DNA from: Caldithrix abyssi
Lineage (GTDB): Bacteria; Calditrichota; Calditrichia; Calditrichales; Calditrichaceae
DNA: 43,930 nt
Assembly (NCBI GenBank): GCA_011369465.1
Contig: DRQG01000149.1
Span: 1 to 43,930 of the forward strand
Reading direction: 5' to 3'
This document shows positions 16,851 through 25,462 of the stretch, piece after piece (the stretch's first letter is position 1; the number at the start of each line of letters is the position of its first letter). Position numbers and translations under genes: made by a program. Below the pieces are notes generated by a model. The model made no database searches and was not told the DNA's origin. It saw only the letters and a program-made list of their open reading frames with translations.

Positions 16851-18203
16851 TCAACTGAGTTTGATATTTAGTTCGTCGATTTTCCTGTACAGAGAAGACA
16901 GGCTTATATCCAGAAGCTGTGCCGCTTCTTCTTTATTGTTACCGGTATGTTTTAATATTCTGGCGATGTGATTTCTTTCGAACTGGGCGATGGCATCTTT
17001 AAGCCGGTCGGGAATTTCCGGCGTAAATTCCTCGCTGATCATATTGGGCGGCAGGTCGTTTTTGGTGATGTAATCCCCTTCGCACAGGATCAACGCCCGT
17101 TCAATAACGTTTTCCAGCTCCCGGATGCCGCCTTTCCAGTTATAATTCATCAGGATGCGCATCGTTTCATTATCGGTGCTGCGCACACTGGTATTCAATA
17201 CGCGGTTGTACTTCTCAATGAAATGCTGAACCAGCAGCGGGATGTCTTCTCTGCGCTCGTTTAAAGAAGGCAGTTTAATCTCGACTACGTTCAGGCGATA
17301 ATACAAATCATCCCGAAAACGTCCGGCTTCCACTTCTTCCATCAGGTTACGGTTGGTAGCTGCGATGATACGTACATCGATTTTTACGGGCGCTGTGCCG
17401 CCCACAGGCAGAATTTCGCCCTCTTCGATGGCGCGCAGCAGTTTAACTTGCAGATGCAGAGGAATATCACCGATTTCATCCAAAAAGAGCGTTCCTCCGT
17501 TGGCCATCTTAAAATGCCCGTCCTTATCACGCACGGCGCCGGTAAACGATCCTTTTTTATGGCCGAAAAACTCGCTTTCCATCAGCGTATCCACAATGGC
17601 ACCGCAGTTGATAGGCACAAAGGGTTTGGAGGCCCGTTCGCTGTTGTAATGAATGGCCCGGGCCACCAGTTCCTTTCCTGTTCCGCTTTTACCGGTGATT
17701 AATACGTTTCCTTTGGTTTTGGCCACTTTGCGGATCAATTTGAATACTTGCTGCATCTGCTCGCTTTGCCCTACAATTTTACTGAAATCGTATTTTTCCT
17801 GTACGGCAGTGCGCAGAGCCTGGTTTTCCAGCAGCAGTTCTTTATGCTTCACGATTCGCTTTATTTTGATCAACACATCGTCAAAATCAAAGGGTTTTAA
17901 TATATAATCGTAGGCGCCGGCGCGCAGCGCTTCTATGGCCGATTCCAGACTGCCATGAGCCGTGATGATTATAATCAGCGTTTGCGGACACTGTTTTTGC
18001 AGGTGTTTAACCAGCGCAAGCCCGTCCATCTCCGGCATCTTCAAATCGGTAATCACGATGTCAAAGTCGCGCTCGTTCAACAAATTCACGGCTTCTTTTC
18101 CGTTGGCAGCCACTTCAGTGGCATATCCTTCTTCCTGCAATATCATTTGCAGGGAATCGCGGATGGTGCGTTCGTCATCCACAACCATTATATTGGCTTT
18201 CAT
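16851..18203 (-). CDS. Sigma-54-dependent response regulator (NtrC/AtoC type)
   Basis: 450 residues in three domains. Receiver (1-120) with D53 as phospho-acceptor. AAA+ (about 140-380) with Walker A GKSGTGKE (171-178), the sigma-54 contact loop GSFTGA (218-223; Ser replaces the usual Ala) and Walker B GGTLFLDEIGD (236-246). Fis-type helix-turn-helix at the C-terminus (EEAAQLLDISLSSLYRKI). It activates sigma-54 promoters when phosphorylated. The gene overlaps the sensor kinase by 4 nt (ATGA), so the kinase at 18200-19936 is its partner. It precedes maeB by 16 nt. The only good sigma-54 promoter I see in the window is upstream of fliA. Confidence 0.95.
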   Translation of the reverse strand: MKANIMVVDDERTIRDSLQMILQEEGYATEVAANGKEAVNLLNERDFDIVITDLKMPEMDGLALVKHLQKQCPQTLIIIITAHGSLESAIEALRAGAYDYILKPFDFDDVLIKIKRIVKHKELLLENQALRTAVQEKYDFSKIVGQSEQMQQVFKLIRKVAKTKGNVLITGKSGTGKELVARAIHYNSERASKPFVPINCGAIVDTLMESEFFGHKKGSFTGAVRDKDGHFKMANGGTLFLDEIGDIPLHLQVKLLRAIEEGEILPVGGTAPVKIDVRIIAATNRNLMEEVEAGRFRDDLYYRLNVVEIKLPSLNERREDIPLLVQHFIEKYNRVLNTSVRSTDNETMRILMNYNWKGGIRELENVIERALILCEGDYITKNDLPPNMISEEFTPEIPDRLKDAIAQFERNHIARILKHTGNNKEEAAQLLDISLSSLYRKIDELNIKLS

Positions 18204-19936
18204 ACGTTGTCTCCGTTTGGGTTGAGCGGCAGTTTTATGGTAAAGGTGCTGCCCTCTCCTACTTTACTTTTCACTTCGATGGAACCGTTCAGATTTTTGA
18301 TAATGCCGTAGCTGACCGAAAGACCCAGGCCGGTTCCCTTTCCCACCTTTTTTGTAGTGTAGAACGGTTCAAATATCTTGCCTATGTTTTCTTCGGGAAT
18401 GCCTATGCCGTGATCCCGAAATTCCACAAACAGATATTCATCTCTTTTATAACTATGAATCTCAATCAATGGATTTTTTTCTGTCAGAGCGTCCACAGCA
18501 TTGATAAGAATATTGATAAATACCTGTAATAGCTGATCGGCAACAATGTACAGTTGAGGTAATTGATCTTCAAGCTGTAATTGTAATTCTATTCGTTTGG
18601 CGCGTCGATCGTATTTCACAATATTAACGGCATTCTGGATCAACTGATTCACATCTACAAAGGAGGCTTCATAGCTGGATGGCCGCGCAAAATCAACCAG
18701 TTCGCGTACAATTTTGGAAATACGGTTGATATTCATCAGTATGGTGTCCAGATATTCTATAATCTGGTTGTCTTTGCTCTTGCGCTTAATAATTTGCGCC
18801 ATGGATGATATACTGGTCAGCGGATTGCCGATTTCATGAGCAATGCCTGCCGCCAGCAGACCCAGACTGGCCATTTTTTCCTGATGCGAAATCTGAAACT
18901 GCGCTTCACGCAGAGCATTGGTACGCTCTTCGATCTTGGTTTCCAGATTGGTATATGATTCCTGTAATTTTTGACGCATTTTTTCAAATTCGTTGGCAAG
19001 GGTTTTGATCTCGTGGCGGCTTTCCACCTGAATGGGCTGGCTGAGTTCGCCTTTACCTATTTTTTGTACGGCATTAATCAAGGCATGAATCGGTCCGGTT
19101 ATCTTTCTGGAAAGTAAAATGGCCAAAATGATAATAAGGATGCCTATAAATGCGTTGGCAATAATAATATCAATTAAGAAGGAACGCAGGGCTCCAAACA
19201 TACCCGCCGTACTTTGACGAACGTACAGGTCGATGTTATCATCTACAGGCAGCGATACCGTGATACGTTCCACGTTAAAGATTTTCTGGAAAAAAGAGGC
19301 CGTATCCCCGTCTGGTTCATCATTCAAAACCTGATCGAAACGGATCGGTAACATAGTTCCATTCTCAACCGTATCCGCCGATACAAGGTGAAAGGATAAA
19401 TCCGGATCGGGAGATTGCAAATAGTTTTTTTCATATTTTGGCGATGGTTTTACCAGCCAGACTTGCCGGTCATCCGGCCGGAAGTATAGAAAAATCCCGC
19501 TTTTCATCATAAGCAGTCCGGCTGTTTTTTCCTCCGGAATATCGCTTAGCTTATTTGTATCGATTCCGGAATCGCCTCGGACAGGTTTCAACGTATTGTT
19601 TATATAGAGGTAAACTTCATCAAACCGTTTCTGGTTAAGCAGGTAGGTCTGTACGGCCTTCGATGGGTTTGTCGTGTCACTTTCAGCAACCTGACTTAAT
19701 AACATGCGTTCATTGTACAGTTGATCCTGCAGTCGCCAGATAACGGCTTGCGCGATATGCTCGATGTGATTGGCATGAATATCCCGAATAATCTTTTTAT
19801 TCAGCAAATAGCCGAACACGCTAAAAATGACCAGCGGTAAAAAAGAAAAAAGAAGAAAATGCAGAATAAAATTTAGATTTAAACCGCTTAAAATGCGGCT
19901 TTTATACGGTTTGGAAGAAATGTCTTTTTGACGCAT
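18200..19936 (-). CDS. Membrane sensor histidine kinase
   Basis: 578 residues. TM1 about 22-45, an extracytoplasmic sensing region about 46-252 with no domain that I recognise, TM2 about 253-275, HAMP about 276-328, a coiled coil, HisKA with H367 in AAGIAHEIGNPLTSI, and a HATPase with intact N box (INILINAVDAL), DHGIGIP and GKGTGLGLS. The NtrB-like layout and the 4-nt overlap with the sigma-54 activator make the two a two-component pair. The signal is unknown; the downstream metabolic genes suggest a carbon or energy cue, which is inference. First gene of the minus-strand run, so the promoter should be in 19937-20058; none is evident by eye. Confidence 0.94.
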   Translation of the reverse strand: MRQKDISSKPYKSRILSGLNLNFILHFLLFSFLPLVIFSVFGYLLNKKIIRDIHANHIEHIAQAVIWRLQDQLYNERMLLSQVAESDTTNPSKAVQTYLLNQKRFDEVYLYINNTLKPVRGDSGIDTNKLSDIPEEKTAGLLMMKSGIFLYFRPDDRQVWLVKPSPKYEKNYLQSPDPDLSFHLVSADTVENGTMLPIRFDQVLNDEPDGDTASFFQKIFNVERITVSLPVDDNIDLYVRQSTAGMFGALRSFLIDIIIANAFIGILIIILAILLSRKITGPIHALINAVQKIGKGELSQPIQVESRHEIKTLANEFEKMRQKLQESYTNLETKIEERTNALREAQFQISHQEKMASLGLLAAGIAHEIGNPLTSISSMAQIIKRKSKDNQIIEYLDTILMNINRISKIVRELVDFARPSSYEASFVDVNQLIQNAVNIVKYDRRAKRIELQLQLEDQLPQLYIVADQLLQVFINILINAVDALTEKNPLIEIHSYKRDEYLFVEFRDHGIGIPEENIGKIFEPFYTTKKVGKGTGLGLSVSYGIIKNLNGSIEVKSKVGEGSTFTIKLPLNPNGDNV

Positions 19937-20058
19937 CTATATAAAAACCTGTTTTTCTGAATATTTCCGCCGACACTCGTTCAGAGCTTCGACAAATGAT
20001 TTCTAAATTTACGATATATAGTGATTAATTTCTCAACTTTTTTGTAATATATTTTCGT

Positions 20059-21309
20059 TTATTCGGAGATGCTTTCCAGAAATGGAAGCAGTTCGAACTG
20101 GTAAATATTATCCCAGGCATATCGTCGGATTACATTGCGGTACATCTGATGGGTGGGCAGGCTTTCCAGAAATTGAATCATACGGCGGGCAATGTCCTGC
20201 GGCGCTTCCCGAGGTTCAAAATAAAATACGTTTTGATCGCCAATTCTTTTAAAGGGTGCAATGGTACTGCAGGCTATGGGCAGTTTAATCATCCCGGCCT
20301 CCAGCAAAGGAATTCCAAAACCTTCCTGCAAACTGGGCATAAAAAGGATATCGGAGATCAAATACAAGTCACGGATTATTACCCGGTCGGCGCTTAGTTT
20401 ATCGCCGTTTTTAAATGTGTATTCCGCGGCAATGATCAAATGCGAGTTCACACCCAATCGATTGGCCAGACGTAACAACTTGTGATAATAATTCTTTGTC
20501 TTATCCTCATGCGGATCATAGGCGCCGGTAAGCAGCAATTTGGCGTTGATACCCATTTCCTGCAAGGCATGCAATACACGGATGGATAACTCGATGTTTT
20601 TACGGGGATGCAGCCGCGAAGGCTGCACCAGTATCAAATCGGCTACAAATAAATTTTGTTCCCGGATCAGACGAATGGTATAGCGGTCCAGACGAAAAAA
20701 ACGTATGGGATCGATTCCGTTGTTAATCAACCGGACAACAGTTCCGTTTTCGCCGTATAGCTCGTAGAATTCTTTCACCCTGCTGGCCGATATGGTCACA
20801 TAGTGAATATTTGTATTGTAACGGCGTAAAATAGACCAATGGCCATCCGTGATGTGCTCCGGGGGGGTATCGTAAAAAAAAGGCGAATCGTGATTCCAGG
20901 CAATCACTTTAATCCCGCTCGTATCGGCCAGTTGGTGTAAAGCCTGTGTAAGCGGCAGATTGTAGTGCATGGACAACACATTGTGCGCGATCAAGATATC
21001 ATAATACTTCAGGCTGGATACCAGATAATCGTAAATTTGCCGGCGAAAATCATCAAGTTCGCGGGCATTTGTTGCAGGGTCTTTCTGCAATTTCAGAATG
21101 GCGCTGTTTCGGGAGGACAAAAGCGGGTGAATTTCCACATCAATTTCGTCCGAGAATGGTCCGCCGTTTCCTGCCAGAACTTTTACGTGATGGTGGTATC
21201 GGTAAAAAAGCGAAGCTTGCTGTCGTACGATTTCTTCCACACCGCCAACAACCGGCGGACAGGAGTAATGAAGAATGGCAATACTTTTTGGCATATCTTT
21301 CTCGCCCAT
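20059..21309 (-). CDS. Glycosyltransferase, GT4 family
   Basis: 416 residues, GT-B fold. The N-terminal domain opens with a glycine-rich loop (SCPPVVGGVEEIVRQQ), and the C-terminal domain has LVQPSRLHPRKNIELSIRVL and the nucleotide-sugar motif MPSLQEGFGIPLLEAG (E-x7-E). It transfers a sugar from an NDP-sugar; donor and acceptor are unknown. The ATG overlaps the stop of the upstream glycosyltransferase by one base (TAATG); a second ATG 15 nt in is also possible. The two genes form a tight pair, so they probably act on one product. Confidence 0.88.
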   Translation of the reverse strand: MGEKDMPKSIAILHYSCPPVVGGVEEIVRQQASLFYRYHHHVKVLAGNGGPFSDEIDVEIHPLLSSRNSAILKLQKDPATNARELDDFRRQIYDYLVSSLKYYDILIAHNVLSMHYNLPLTQALHQLADTSGIKVIAWNHDSPFFYDTPPEHITDGHWSILRRYNTNIHYVTISASRVKEFYELYGENGTVVRLINNGIDPIRFFRLDRYTIRLIREQNLFVADLILVQPSRLHPRKNIELSIRVLHALQEMGINAKLLLTGAYDPHEDKTKNYYHKLLRLANRLGVNSHLIIAAEYTFKNGDKLSADRVIIRDLYLISDILFMPSLQEGFGIPLLEAGMIKLPIACSTIAPFKRIGDQNVFYFEPREAPQDIARRMIQFLESLPTHQMYRNVIRRYAWDNIYQFELLPFLESISE

Positions 21310-22562
21310 TAATCCTGAAAAGTACTAATTATGTATAACAGTTTGCGTTCCAGAACTTCGTATGAGAAATAGGTGCGCGCCAGCTCAAAGTTCTTATGCA
21401 CCATTTTAGTTTGCTTTTCTTTGTCGCTTAAAACGGCGTTGATTTTATCGATGACCTTTTGGGTAACAAATCCGTCAATGGTAATCACATCGAATCCTTT
21501 CGGTTCGATATCGGCAATATAAATGGAGTAACGATTTACCACAATGGGACGTTTGAAATAGATACATTCCAGAAATGCATTGCCAAATCCTTCGTACCCG
21601 CTGGGATAGGTTACCAGGTCTGCGCATAAATAAACATCGGCTATGGTGTATCGGTTTTGATTCGTATAGCGATTACCGATTAAGTGGTCTATGGTAATGA
21701 TATTCACGCCCATATTCTGAGCATATTCCATAATACGCTGGTAGTAGTCATCCCCTTCATCACCGGAGGCATGCGAAATAACCAAAGAAGGGTTGCGCAG
21801 CCGTAAATTGCGTACTATTTCGATGGATCGTTCTATCCACTTACGGGGCACCACCCGGGTAGGCTGCAGGATGAACAAATCGTCTTTGGCCAAACCGATT
21901 TTTTCTTTTAATTCGCAGGAATATCCTTCGGCATAGTCCGGTTCGTCTTCAAAATCGAACACGTTCGGGATGATAATATTCGATATGCCCAAACGATGGC
22001 TCAGCTGCCTGGAAGCCAGCGAATTAATAACGACGTGACGCATGGAAGGTAAATCCGGCGGAAATGCTTTATCCAGATAATCCTGACAGGCGTTAATTAT
22101 AAACCGGTCACGTTCCCAGTAAAAATCATGGTGATGGGCAATTGTAGGGATACCGGTTTCAGCAACCAACTCCGTAATGGCGATTCCCAACGGGATATTC
22201 ATGGGAATGGTGAGTGCATTTTCCGGAATAATCAAATCGATTTCGAACTTCTGGATAAAATCGTATAATTCGGTTTTGAGTTTATCTTTTATTTTCTGAA
22301 TCTTGCGCGATATTTCCGGACTACGCGTGCTAACACCCAGTAAATGTTCGTTGAGGGCCTGTATTTCCGGGTGTTCGAAGTGTGCCAACGGAGCGTTAAA
22401 ACATACCGATTTGTCACGATCGGTTTCACCTGCAAAATAAAAACAGTTAAAGCGATTGCGTTCCAGTACTTCGGCCCATTTACCGATCTCCAAAGAGACG
22501 CCGTCCGTACCGGCTATGCGCGTGGATATAAATCCTATGTTTTTAACAGGCTGCTGTATCAT
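21309..22562 (-). CDS. Glycosyltransferase, GT4 family (possibly mannosylglucosylglycerate-synthase-like)
   Basis: 417 residues from the ATG at 22562, which has AGGA about 10 nt upstream; earlier in-frame starts up to 22613 are less likely. It opens with NIGFISTRIAGTDGVSLEI, a loop that I associate with GT4 enzymes making glucosylglycerate-type solutes, though only from memory. The C-terminal half has ILQPTRVVPRKWIERSIEIV and the donor site YPSGYEGFGNAFLECI (E-x7-E). The next gene overlaps it by one base. A GH13_18 phosphorylase at 31-32.9 kb could act on the same sugar. Specificity is not settled by the sequence. Confidence 0.82.
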   Translation of the reverse strand: MIQQPVKNIGFISTRIAGTDGVSLEIGKWAEVLERNRFNCFYFAGETDRDKSVCFNAPLAHFEHPEIQALNEHLLGVSTRSPEISRKIQKIKDKLKTELYDFIQKFEIDLIIPENALTIPMNIPLGIAITELVAETGIPTIAHHHDFYWERDRFIINACQDYLDKAFPPDLPSMRHVVINSLASRQLSHRLGISNIIIPNVFDFEDEPDYAEGYSCELKEKIGLAKDDLFILQPTRVVPRKWIERSIEIVRNLRLRNPSLVISHASGDEGDDYYQRIMEYAQNMGVNIITIDHLIGNRYTNQNRYTIADVYLCADLVTYPSGYEGFGNAFLECIYFKRPIVVNRYSIYIADIEPKGFDVITIDGFVTQKVIDKINAVLSDKEKQTKMVHKNFELARTYFSYEVLERKLLYIISTFQD

Positions 22563-22858
22563 TGTAATCCATTCCTGTTTTTCCCACATATACCTGGTTT
22601 GCATGATTGACAAACAGTGTATAAATTAAAAAAATATTCCGACTAATGAAAGCAATGAGTGCATTGCCGATACTTCCTGCGACATCTGTATCCAGGAGAA
22701 GAATACAGCACAAAATGCACTCTGCACACTTTCTCACTTCGGAGCTTCTTTGCGGTTCCTCAATTAATCGGATTCCCGTTTTTCATCATATTAATTAAGA
22801 CAACAATAAGCCGCAATGTACTTTTGCATTTAATGTTAAATTTTTACAAATTTAATTA

Positions 22859-23596
22859 ATGGAACTTTTCTACACCCTTCCGGAAAACGTTACCGGACAA
22901 TCCATCCAACTGGATACGTTTGAGTCGAAGCATCTGGTAACCACACTGAGGAAAAAAGCAGGCGATACGGTTTATGTGACCGATGGTTGCGGAACCCTAT
23001 TTACTACCATTCTGCAGACGGTGCATCCATCCGCACGATTGGAGATCACTCATAAAAAGCAGCATCCGGCTCCCGATCCGCGTATCGGGCTCGGCATCGG
23101 CTATATTCGTCCCAATCGCCTGGATTTTATACTGGAGAAGGGCACCGAGTTAGGCGTGAACGACTTTTATCTGATCCGCAGCGAAAACGCCAATTACATG
23201 AGCACCAATAAAAACCGTTTCGAAAAAATCGTTCGTCAGGCTTTAAAGCAAAGCCTGAAAATGTATAAACCGAATGTTTACTTTTCCGGATCACTATCGG
23301 AATATATTAAACAGACGGTGGAATATGAACTCCGGTTTGCCGCAACAGGCCCGGAAGCACCTGCCGTTCTGCCTTCGTTTAAATCGGCCTATGCCAACCA
23401 ACAAAGTATTTTAGTGACAATCGGGCCGGAAGGCGGATTTAGCAAAAGAGAAACGGAACTGCTTGAAAATGATGCCTTTTTATGCGTATCTTTAGGAGAT
23501 ACACGCCTAAGAAGCGAAACAGCCGCACTTACGGCTGTTGCCGCTGTACAACTTTTTACGGATTACTTAAAGGAGACATCAATTGGAACGGGATGA
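22859..23596 (+). CDS. rsmE: 16S rRNA (uracil-1498-N3)-methyltransferase
   Basis: 245 residues of the SPOUT family. The knotted SAM-binding region is clear at the end: VTIGPEGGFSKRE, then SLGDTRLRSETAALTAVA. The N-terminal PUA-like domain is at 1-70. The enzyme methylates N3 of U1498 in 16S rRNA using SAM. The ATG at 22859 has no Shine-Dalgarno site; it is preceded by AT-rich sequence (TTTAATTA). A HIT-family gene overlaps its 3' end by 14 nt. Confidence 0.93.
   Translation: MELFYTLPENVTGQSIQLDTFESKHLVTTLRKKAGDTVYVTDGCGTLFTTILQTVHPSARLEITHKKQHPAPDPRIGLGIGYIRPNRLDFILEKGTELGVNDFYLIRSENANYMSTNKNRFEKIVRQALKQSLKMYKPNVYFSGSLSEYIKQTVEYELRFAATGPEAPAVLPSFKSAYANQQSILVTIGPEGGFSKRETELLENDAFLCVSLGDTRLRSETAALTAVAAVQLFTDYLKETSIGTG
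23570..23575 (+). promoter_or_regulatory. Ribosome binding site for the TTG start of the HIT gene
   Basis: AAGGAG within the end of rsmE, with 7-nt spacing to TTG at 23583. It supports use of TTG, since no ATG is available before the CxxC motif in this frame. Confidence 0.7.
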
Positions 23597-23933
23597 TTGT
23601 ATTTTCTGTCAGGTTATCTCGGGGAAACTTCCCAGTAAAATGGAATATGAGGATGAATATCTGGCTATTTTTTGGGACATCAACCCGCAGGCGCCAACAC
23701 ACCTGCTTATTGTTCCCAAAAAGCATGTATCCAGATTTTCCGAGTTTACGGATGATGATTTTGACCTCATGGGTAAAATGATGGATGCCGCACGGAAAAT
23801 TGCTTTAAAACTAAACTTGAACGAAAAAGGTTTTCGTTTGGTAATCAATGAAGGCAGGGACAGCGGTCAGAGTATCTTTCATGTACATTTACACCTGCTG
23901 AGCGGCCGCCGTTTAATGTGGCCTCCGGGTTAA
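23583..23933 (+). CDS. HIT family protein (HinT-like)
   Basis: 116 residues starting with TTG. It begins ERDDCIFCQVISGKLPS with the CxxC pair C6/C9 usual in HinT proteins, and ends with the histidine triad HVHLHLLSGR (H100, H102, H104). These are nucleoside phosphoramidases or nucleotidyl hydrolases acting on AMP-linked substrates. The frame overlaps the end of rsmE by 14 nt, and a strong AAGGAG lies inside rsmE, so the two are translationally linked. It ends 12 bp from the convergent Nudix gene with no visible terminator between. Confidence 0.94.
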   Translation: MERDDCIFCQVISGKLPSKMEYEDEYLAIFWDINPQAPTHLLIVPKKHVSRFSEFTDDDFDLMGKMMDAARKIALKLNLNEKGFRLVINEGRDSGQSIFHVHLHLLSGRRLMWPPG

Positions 23934-23945
23934 TCGGAGCCTTGG

Positions 23946-24380
23946 TTACAACTCAAATTGATATACCCGCTTTAAAAATTCCACCGTTCGCGGATGAATT
24001 TTTCGGATGTCCAAATCATTCTTTCCGATCCATCGGGCTTCCAGCGCGTCGCTTCTTCCTTCGGGTTCACCGTCAATATAGGTGGCATGCAGATCAATAA
24101 TTACATAATGGTAACGGATATGTCCGTTTGCATCTTTATCCATCACCTCAAAAACCCAGGCAATCTCACCGGCTTTTACCCGAACACCCGTTTCTTCCCA
24201 AATTTCTCTTTCGACCCCCTGCTGAAGTGCCTCCCCCCAACGTAAACGTCCTCCCGGTATAGCCCACAGTCCCTCTGCCGGAGGATTTTTACGCCGCACC
24301 AAAAGTACTTTATTTTCCTTAAAAACAGCTGCGCCAACCCCGATTTGCGGATATTGGGGATGTTCAAAACTATTTTTCAT
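23946..24380 (-). CDS. Nudix hydrolase (ADP-ribose pyrophosphatase-like)
   Basis: 144 residues with an intact Nudix box (GX5EX7REUXEEXGU) at 44-66: GRLRWGE, then REIWEETGV. The proteins of this group hydrolyse nucleoside diphosphates linked to another group; the PQIGVGAAVFKENKVLLVRR start and the short length fit the ADP-ribose or MutT-like subgroup, but the substrate is not readable. The start overlaps the 3' end of the GNAT gene by 11 nt, with no clear ribosome site, so translation is probably coupled. Confidence 0.92.
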   Translation of the reverse strand: MKNSFEHPQYPQIGVGAAVFKENKVLLVRRKNPPAEGLWAIPGGRLRWGEALQQGVEREIWEETGVRVKAGEIAWVFEVMDKDANGHIRYHYVIIDLHATYIDGEPEGRSDALEARWIGKNDLDIRKIHPRTVEFLKRVYQFEL

Positions 24381-25149
24381 GTCGCAGAAAAATCCGGTCC
24401 CAGGTCTCTCTGAGCAAACTCATACGCAGCACATCGTGATAAACAGCGCCGATACACACTTCCTGGTACAAAATCCCTTCCAGATCGAAACCGAACTTTG
24501 AATTTAAATTAATGTTTTTGATGTTTGTATCCAGAGAATGGATGTAGATTTTATTAAAAGAGAGTATATGAAAAGTATAGTATAAAAACAAAAATGTGGC
24601 TGCCTTCCCAATCCCCTTGCCTTGCAATGATGGTTCGCCTACAAATTTCTTCATTTCCAGCTTTTTTGCTTCATGATTAATATTTTCGCCGCCAATAACC
24701 CCTGCAAATTGATCACCCTGAAAATAAATCGCGAAATAGGATCGATCATCCCGGTTAAGACAATACTTTTTTAATTCTACCTCTTCTTTAGGGAAAAACC
24801 GTATAAAGGTTTTGTCCACATCCGTATTTTGCAGCCAAAAAGAAAACCTGGAAATATGTTCTTCCGCAAGAGGACGTATGAGTACGTCATTGGAACGCAG
24901 TTCCCGGTTATCCATCCAACGGTTTTCCAAATCGGCCAGTTTATAAACCGTATTGTAGTAACCGTTATTGTTGGTTTTGGCGGCTTTATGTTCCGTAACA
25001 TGATCCAGCAAATTCACAGACACTTTCACGATGTCACCCGCATCAATACCGTAGTTGACCAATTCCCGGTAAAAACTGTTGGTAACCAGTTTAAGCAGGT
25101 GGTTTTGCTTTGCTTTGTTTACTTCTTCGTAAGCGTTGTTTTTTTTCAT
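24370..25149 (-). CDS. GNAT-family acetyltransferase with an extra N-terminal domain
   Basis: 259 residues. Residues about 88-250 are a GNAT domain of the RimJ/RimL-PseH type: LIRPLAEEHIS at its start, and the acetyl-CoA loop GEPSLQGKGIGKAATFLFL. Such enzymes acetylate amines on proteins, sugars or small molecules. The first 85 residues (for example NHLLKLVTNSFYRELVNYGI) form a helical region that I do not recognise and that is not part of a standard GNAT. It is upstream of, and overlaps, the Nudix gene. No promoter can be named, but the AT-rich 25150-25462 region must hold it. Confidence 0.8.
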   Translation of the reverse strand: MKKNNAYEEVNKAKQNHLLKLVTNSFYRELVNYGIDAGDIVKVSVNLLDHVTEHKAAKTNNNGYYNTVYKLADLENRWMDNRELRSNDVLIRPLAEEHISRFSFWLQNTDVDKTFIRFFPKEEVELKKYCLNRDDRSYFAIYFQGDQFAGVIGGENINHEAKKLEMKKFVGEPSLQGKGIGKAATFLFLYYTFHILSFNKIYIHSLDTNIKNINLNSKFGFDLEGILYQEVCIGAVYHDVLRMSLLRETWDRIFLRHEK

Positions 25150-25216
25150 ATCACTTTATCCGTCACTTTTTATACCGGGTTCTCCCCCCACATTTTGTAA
25201 CCCGACGTCCATTTTC

Positions 25217-25230
25217 GGCCGTTAACGGCC
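25217..25230. promoter_or_regulatory. 14-bp perfect palindrome, possible operator
   Basis: GGCCGTTAACGGCC is self-complementary with no loop, so a hairpin is unlikely and a dimeric regulator site is more plausible. It is 68 nt upstream of the GNAT start. Confidence 0.3.
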
Positions 25231-25421
25231 CGTTCTTAAACTTAAAAACTAATCACTTCATTATATATATTAAAATATTTTTTAAGTGAAGTGCTTTAGC
25301 GCAATAATTTTTATCCGAAAATGAAAAATAAACATCGATGAAATTCGGGAATTTTGCACAGAGGTTGTGCGCTGTAACAACAGAGCGGACAATTATTTTT
25401 TTATTTTAGATTAAAATATGG

Positions 25422-25435
25422 ATGATATATATCAA
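25422..25435 (+). promoter_or_regulatory. FNR/CRP-family-like box
   Basis: ATGATATATATCAA matches the FNR consensus TTGAT-N4-ATCAA in nine of ten defined positions. It is 28-41 nt before the ATG at 25463, so it would lie at or downstream of the promoter, which favours repression if it is real. The AT-rich surroundings raise the chance of a random match. Confidence 0.3.
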
Positions 25436-25462
25436 AAATACTCTACATAGCAAGGATGGCAC

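Larger units (their letters stand above)
25150..25462. other. Divergent intergenic region with palindromes
   Basis: 313 bp between the divergent GNAT and hexapeptide-transferase genes. It is AT-rich from about 25245. It holds a 14-bp perfect palindrome (25217-25230) and an FNR-like dyad (25422-25435). No gene seen. Confidence 0.5.

Noticed and set aside
22543-22737. Minus-strand frame in the region between the glycosyltransferase and rsmE
   Set aside because: It overlaps the real start of the glycosyltransferase gene in another frame, and no family or ribosome site supports it.
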